NCBI RefSeq assembly: GCF_963378095.1 | Contig: NZ_OY726397.1 | Coordinates: forward strand, 4,960,001-5,024,000 | Direction of reading: 5' to 3' | Origin: Mycolicibacterium sp. MU0053 | GTDB lineage: Bacteria; Actinomycetota; Actinomycetes; Mycobacteriales; Mycobacteriaceae | Length of the DNA stretch: 64,000 bases | Shown: positions 60,834 through 64,000 of the stretch, in pieces | Numbering within the stretch: position 1 is the stretch's first letter | Layout: the number at the start of each line of letters is the position of its first letter | Program-made: the position numbers and the translations under genes | The notes under the pieces: generated by a model | What the model saw: only the letters and a program-made list of their open reading frames with translations | What the model was told of the DNA's origin: nothing | Database searches by the model: none

Positions 60834-61915
60834 TGCTCAAATACCGCGGATCAAACCTCATCCGGTCGGGAATCATCGGCTTGACCCTGATCATCCTGAT
60901 CATCGCTGTGGGGCTGCAACCGGCCACGATCTCACAGTGGGCAACGGCGCTGCGATATCAGGCCCTGTTCACCGAGGCCGGCGGGCTGACCGCGGGCAAC
61001 GAGGTGATGATGTCGGGTATGACGGTGGGCGCCGTCTCTGACATCTCGCTGCGCGACGGCAAGGTCCTCGTCGACTTCGTCGTCGACAGCCGGTTCCACC
61101 TCGGATCGAGCAGCACCGCCCACATCCGCACCAGGACATTGCTCGGCGAGCGCGTGCTGACAGTGGAATCCATCGGCAGCGCAAAGCAACCTACCAACGA
61201 TGTCATTCCGGTGACACGCACGTCATCGCCGTATTCGTTGAACGACGCGGTCAACGAGCTGACAACCAACACCGCCGGGACCAACACCGGGGATCTCAAT
61301 GAGGCCCTGGACGCGCTCACCGCGACCCTCGATCAGATCGCCCCGCAGTTGGGTCCGACATTCGACGGTTTCACCCGCTTGTCGAAGTCGTTGAACAGCC
61401 GGGACGTGGTGCTGCGCGAACTGTTGGACAACACCCGCGATGTCACCGGCGTACTGTCCGAGCGCAGCCGGCAACTCAACACCTTGATCCTCGATGCCAA
61501 CGCGCTGATCGAGGTGCTCAACGATCGGCGCGAGACCATCGTGAACCTCCTCACCAGCGTATCCACGGTCAGTCGGGAACTTTCCGGCCTGGTGGCCGAC
61601 AACGAGCAGGCACTGGCTCCCGCCTTGGAGAAGCTCAATTCGGTGACCGAGGTGTTGCAGAAGAACCGCGACAACATCGCCGCGGCGCTACCCGGTCTGG
61701 CGAAATTCCAAGTAACCCAGGGCGAAACAGTGTCCAGCGGCTTCTACTACAACGCCTATGTCCCCAACCTGGTACCGGCGCAAGCCCTGCAACCGTTCAT
61801 GGACTACGCGCTCGGATTCCGGCGTGGCGTCGGCGCCGGTCAGCCACCCGACAACGTCGGGCCGCGCGCCGAGTTCCCCTTCCCCTTCAACGGGATTCCG
61901 GGAGGATCCAGATGA
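60833..61915 (+). CDS. mceC: MceC-type MlaD domain protein (second locus)
   Basis: A 360-residue Mce protein. TM helix IIGLTLIILIIAVGLQPATI, MlaD domain with TEAGGLTAGNEVMMSGMTVG (about 42-61), RTLLGERVLTVES, then a helical region with NTLILDANALIEVLNDRRET. The end, DNVGPRAEFPFPFNGIPGG, is typical of MceC. Coupled to mceB and mceD by overlaps. Confidence 0.92.
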   Translation: MLKYRGSNLIRSGIIGLTLIILIIAVGLQPATISQWATALRYQALFTEAGGLTAGNEVMMSGMTVGAVSDISLRDGKVLVDFVVDSRFHLGSSSTAHIRTRTLLGERVLTVESIGSAKQPTNDVIPVTRTSSPYSLNDAVNELTTNTAGTNTGDLNEALDALTATLDQIAPQLGPTFDGFTRLSKSLNSRDVVLRELLDNTRDVTGVLSERSRQLNTLILDANALIEVLNDRRETIVNLLTSVSTVSRELSGLVADNEQALAPALEKLNSVTEVLQKNRDNIAAALPGLAKFQVTQGETVSSGFYYNAYVPNLVPAQALQPFMDYALGFRRGVGAGQPPDNVGPRAEFPFPFNGIPGGSR

Positions 61916-63312
61916 CGTGGCGTTCCCGAAAGCGGGCCCTGGCAGTGGGATTCACGCTACTTCTGGCGGCGAGCCTCGTGGTGGCGGTCGGCACCACATA
62001 CTTTCGACCGACTCAAATCGTCATCTACTTCACCAGCGTCACCGGGATCTACCCCGGTGACGACGCCCGCGTGCTGGGCGTCAAAGTGGGCAAGATCGCG
62101 GCCGTCGACCCCGCGGGGGCGCACGTCAAAATGACGGTCGACATCGATGCGGACGTTCCGATCCCAGCGGACGCCAGGGCGGTGATCGTCGCACAGAGTT
62201 TGGTGTCGTCTCGGTATGTGCAACTTGCCCCGGCGTACGAAACATCCGGTCCCACAATGCGGAACGGAGCGGTGATTCCCGTCGAGCGCACGGCGGTCCC
62301 CGTCGAATGGGACGAGGTGAAGACCCAACTGATGCGACTGGCCACCGAGTTGGCACCCAGTGCGCAGGGCCCCGATTCGTCGCTGTCCCGGTTCATCGAC
62401 AGTGCCGCCGATGCGATGCAGGGCAACGGTGAAAAGCTGCACCGCACCCTGGAAGAACTCTCCGGAGTGGGACGGATCCTGGCAGACGGTGGGGGGAACA
62501 TCGTCGAAGTGATCCGGAATCTCCAAACGTTCGTGAGCACCCTTCGCGACAGCAATGTGCAGATTGTCGAATTCCAGAATCGATTCGCCACGCTGACCAG
62601 CGTGCTCTCCGATAGTCGCTCCGCGCTCGATGGTGCCCTGACCGACCTGTCGAATGCGGTCGGCGACGTGCAGCGGTTCGTCGCCGGCACCGGTGCGGCA
62701 ACCACCGAGCAACTGGAGCGCCTCACCGATGTCACGCAGGTTCTGGTGGATCAGAAGGCAGATCTGGAGAACGTCCTGCACGTGATGCCCAATGCGATTG
62801 CCAACAGCTACAACGTGGTGAATCCCAACACCGGGACCCAGGTCGGGTCGTTCGTCATCAACAACTTCAGCGACACCCTGGGCTTCATATGCAATGCAAT
62901 CGCTGCGGTCACGAACGTGACGTCGGAAGAGACAGCACGTCTGTGCCGACAGTATCTGGGACCCGCGCTACGGCTGCCGAATTTCAATTATCTTCCGATT
63001 CCGATCAATCCCTATCTCAGCAAGGCCGGGGGCGACATCATTTACACCGATCCCAGTCTGGCACCAGGCGGCACCGGAGCGAACCCACCTGAGCCGGCCC
63101 CGTCGATATCGGCCTACACCGGCGCGATCGACAATCCCTTCCCGGCGCCGCAGGGGGCACAGCCCCCGGCCGTTGCTCCGGGCCCAGGCGCTCCAGCCCA
63201 CCTTCCCGCGGCACCCGCACCGGCGCTGTACCCGGGGGCACCTGTGCCTGCCGCCCCCTCCGTCGGGCCGGCCCTTCCCGAGCTGATACTGCCGGCACAG
63301 GGGGCGTTATGA
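61912..63312 (+). CDS. mceD: MceD-type MlaD domain protein (second locus)
   Basis: A 466-residue Mce protein. TM helix ALAVGFTLLLAASLVVAVG, MlaD domain with VTGIYPGDDARVLGVKVG (about 43-60) and QSLVSSRYVQLAPAYE, then a helical region. The last about 100 residues are Pro/Ala-rich (PAPQGAQPPAVAPGPGAPA), a disordered extension common in MceD. Unlike the first locus MceD it has no lipobox. Confidence 0.92.
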   Translation: MTWRSRKRALAVGFTLLLAASLVVAVGTTYFRPTQIVIYFTSVTGIYPGDDARVLGVKVGKIAAVDPAGAHVKMTVDIDADVPIPADARAVIVAQSLVSSRYVQLAPAYETSGPTMRNGAVIPVERTAVPVEWDEVKTQLMRLATELAPSAQGPDSSLSRFIDSAADAMQGNGEKLHRTLEELSGVGRILADGGGNIVEVIRNLQTFVSTLRDSNVQIVEFQNRFATLTSVLSDSRSALDGALTDLSNAVGDVQRFVAGTGAATTEQLERLTDVTQVLVDQKADLENVLHVMPNAIANSYNVVNPNTGTQVGSFVINNFSDTLGFICNAIAAVTNVTSEETARLCRQYLGPALRLPNFNYLPIPINPYLSKAGGDIIYTDPSLAPGGTGANPPEPAPSISAYTGAIDNPFPAPQGAQPPAVAPGPGAPAHLPAAPAPALYPGAPVPAAPSVGPALPELILPAQGAL

Positions 63313-64000
63313 CGGTCCATAACCGGTCACACCGCGGATTTCGGCTACGCGCCGCGGCGCTGATCGCCGGGAGCGTGGTGGTGGCCACGACAGGTTGCGC
63401 ATTTCAAGGCTTGAACTCCCTGCCGTTGCCCGGCACTGTCGGCGGGGGCAAGCACGCGACGAGCTACCACATCGAATTCGCGAATATCGGTGCTTTGGAA
63501 TCGAATTCGCCGGTCATGGTCGATGACGTGGTGGTGGGACACGTCGGAAAGATGTCCTTCTCGAACTGGCACATCGATGTCGAGATTTCGGTACACGCCG
63601 ATGCGGTGGTCCCGGCCAATGCACTGGCCAGCATCGGGCAGACAAGCCTACTCGGATCCATGCACGTGGCGCTCGACCCACCCATCGGCCAGGCGCCCAA
63701 CGGTCGGCTACCCGCCGATGCGACGATCCCGCTGGACAAGTCGATGATCTTCCCGTCCACCGAGCAGACCCTGTCGGCACTGTCGGCCGTGGTGAATGGC
63801 GGCGGGCTGGGCCGAATCGGCAACATAATCCACAACTTCAACGCCGCGCTATCCGGTCGCGAAAGCGACGTGCGTGACCTGTTGAACCGGCTGGATCGCT
63901 TCGTCGAGGTGCTTGACACCCAGCGTGCGAACATTGTCGCCTCGATCGACGAAATGAAAGATCTTGCCGTCGTCTTCGCCGATCAGAGCCAGGTGATCTC
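63309..64000 (+). CDS. mceE: MceE-type lipoprotein (second locus, 3' truncated by window edge)
   Basis: About 230 residues are visible before the edge. The N-terminal signal ends in VVVATTGC, the lipobox, followed by AFQGLNSLPLPG, the usual MceE start. The MlaD domain begins YHIEFANIGALESNSPVMVDDVVVG (in parts). It overlaps mceD by ATGA. The operon presumably continues with mceF to the right. Confidence 0.9.
   Translation, partial: MTVHNRSHRGFRLRAAALIAGSVVVATTGCAFQGLNSLPLPGTVGGGKHATSYHIEFANIGALESNSPVMVDDVVVGHVGKMSFSNWHIDVEISVHADAVVPANALASIGQTSLLGSMHVALDPPIGQAPNGRLPADATIPLDKSMIFPSTEQTLSALSAVVNGGGLGRIGNIIHNFNAALSGRESDVRDLLNRLDRFVEVLDTQRANIVASIDEMKDLAVVFADQSQVI

Overview
The window is high-GC DNA with the gene content of a fast-growing mycobacterium (Mycolicibacterium-like). 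Markers are two mce loci (one with yrbEA/yrbEB), a DUF4193 protein, a mycofactocin-coupled SDR, an F420-type LLM oxidoreductase, a CYP136-like P450, SigF-type promoters, and many GTG/TTG starts with ATGA/GTGA overlaps. No rRNA, tRNA, CRISPR array or insertion sequence was seen.

Region 1 (1-15.3 kb) is a stress and housekeeping block: the end of a RibD-like reductase, a small heat-shock protein behind a perfect CIRCE element, a PAS-ANTAR protein, a clade 2 catalase (katE), a diiron heme-oxygenase-like protein with a CDGSH protein and a PrmC/HemK-like methyltransferase, an SRPBCC protein, a ZIP metal transporter, a ferritin-like protein, a small Cys-rich protein, an aromatic-acid type MFS transporter with a hairpin-rich leader, TerC, a MarR/MFS pair and a DUF4193 protein. 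Several of these have SigF-like boxes (GTTT, 15-17 nt, GGGTAT-like) upstream, best before katE.

Region 2 (15.3-40.8 kb) is a large lipid/cyclic-acid catabolic cluster: two P450s, an AveC-like membrane protein, an LLM oxidoreductase, a mycofactocin-type SDR, two AMP-binding ligases, a thiolase-fold protein lacking its Cys nucleophile divergent from a DUF35 partner (Ltp2-like aldolase pair), a fused double acyl-CoA dehydrogenase, an APH-like kinase, two crotonases, a double-hotdog dehydratase, a CaiB CoA-transferase, an aldehyde dehydrogenase and a DUF7065-like protein. Its likely regulators are a TetR, a FadR-type GntR and an unusual tandem double GntR-FCD protein. A short AGTATCC-type motif recurs in front of several of these genes.

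Region 3 (40.8-52.3 kb, minus strand) is one tightly coupled operon: acyl-CoA dehydrogenase, amidohydrolase, a frameshifted coiled-coil gene, yrbEA, yrbEB, mceA-F. It probably imports the lipid that the neighbouring enzymes degrade. Region 4 (52.4-58.3 kb) adds another acyl-CoA dehydrogenase, two NTF2-fold proteins, an extended SDR, a TetR with a histone-like basic tail, its probable operators, and a third AMP ligase. Region 5 (58.3 kb to the right edge) is a second mce operon (mceA-E, the last cut by the edge). No yrbE genes precede it, and a cluster of GTACA repeats lies in its promoter region.
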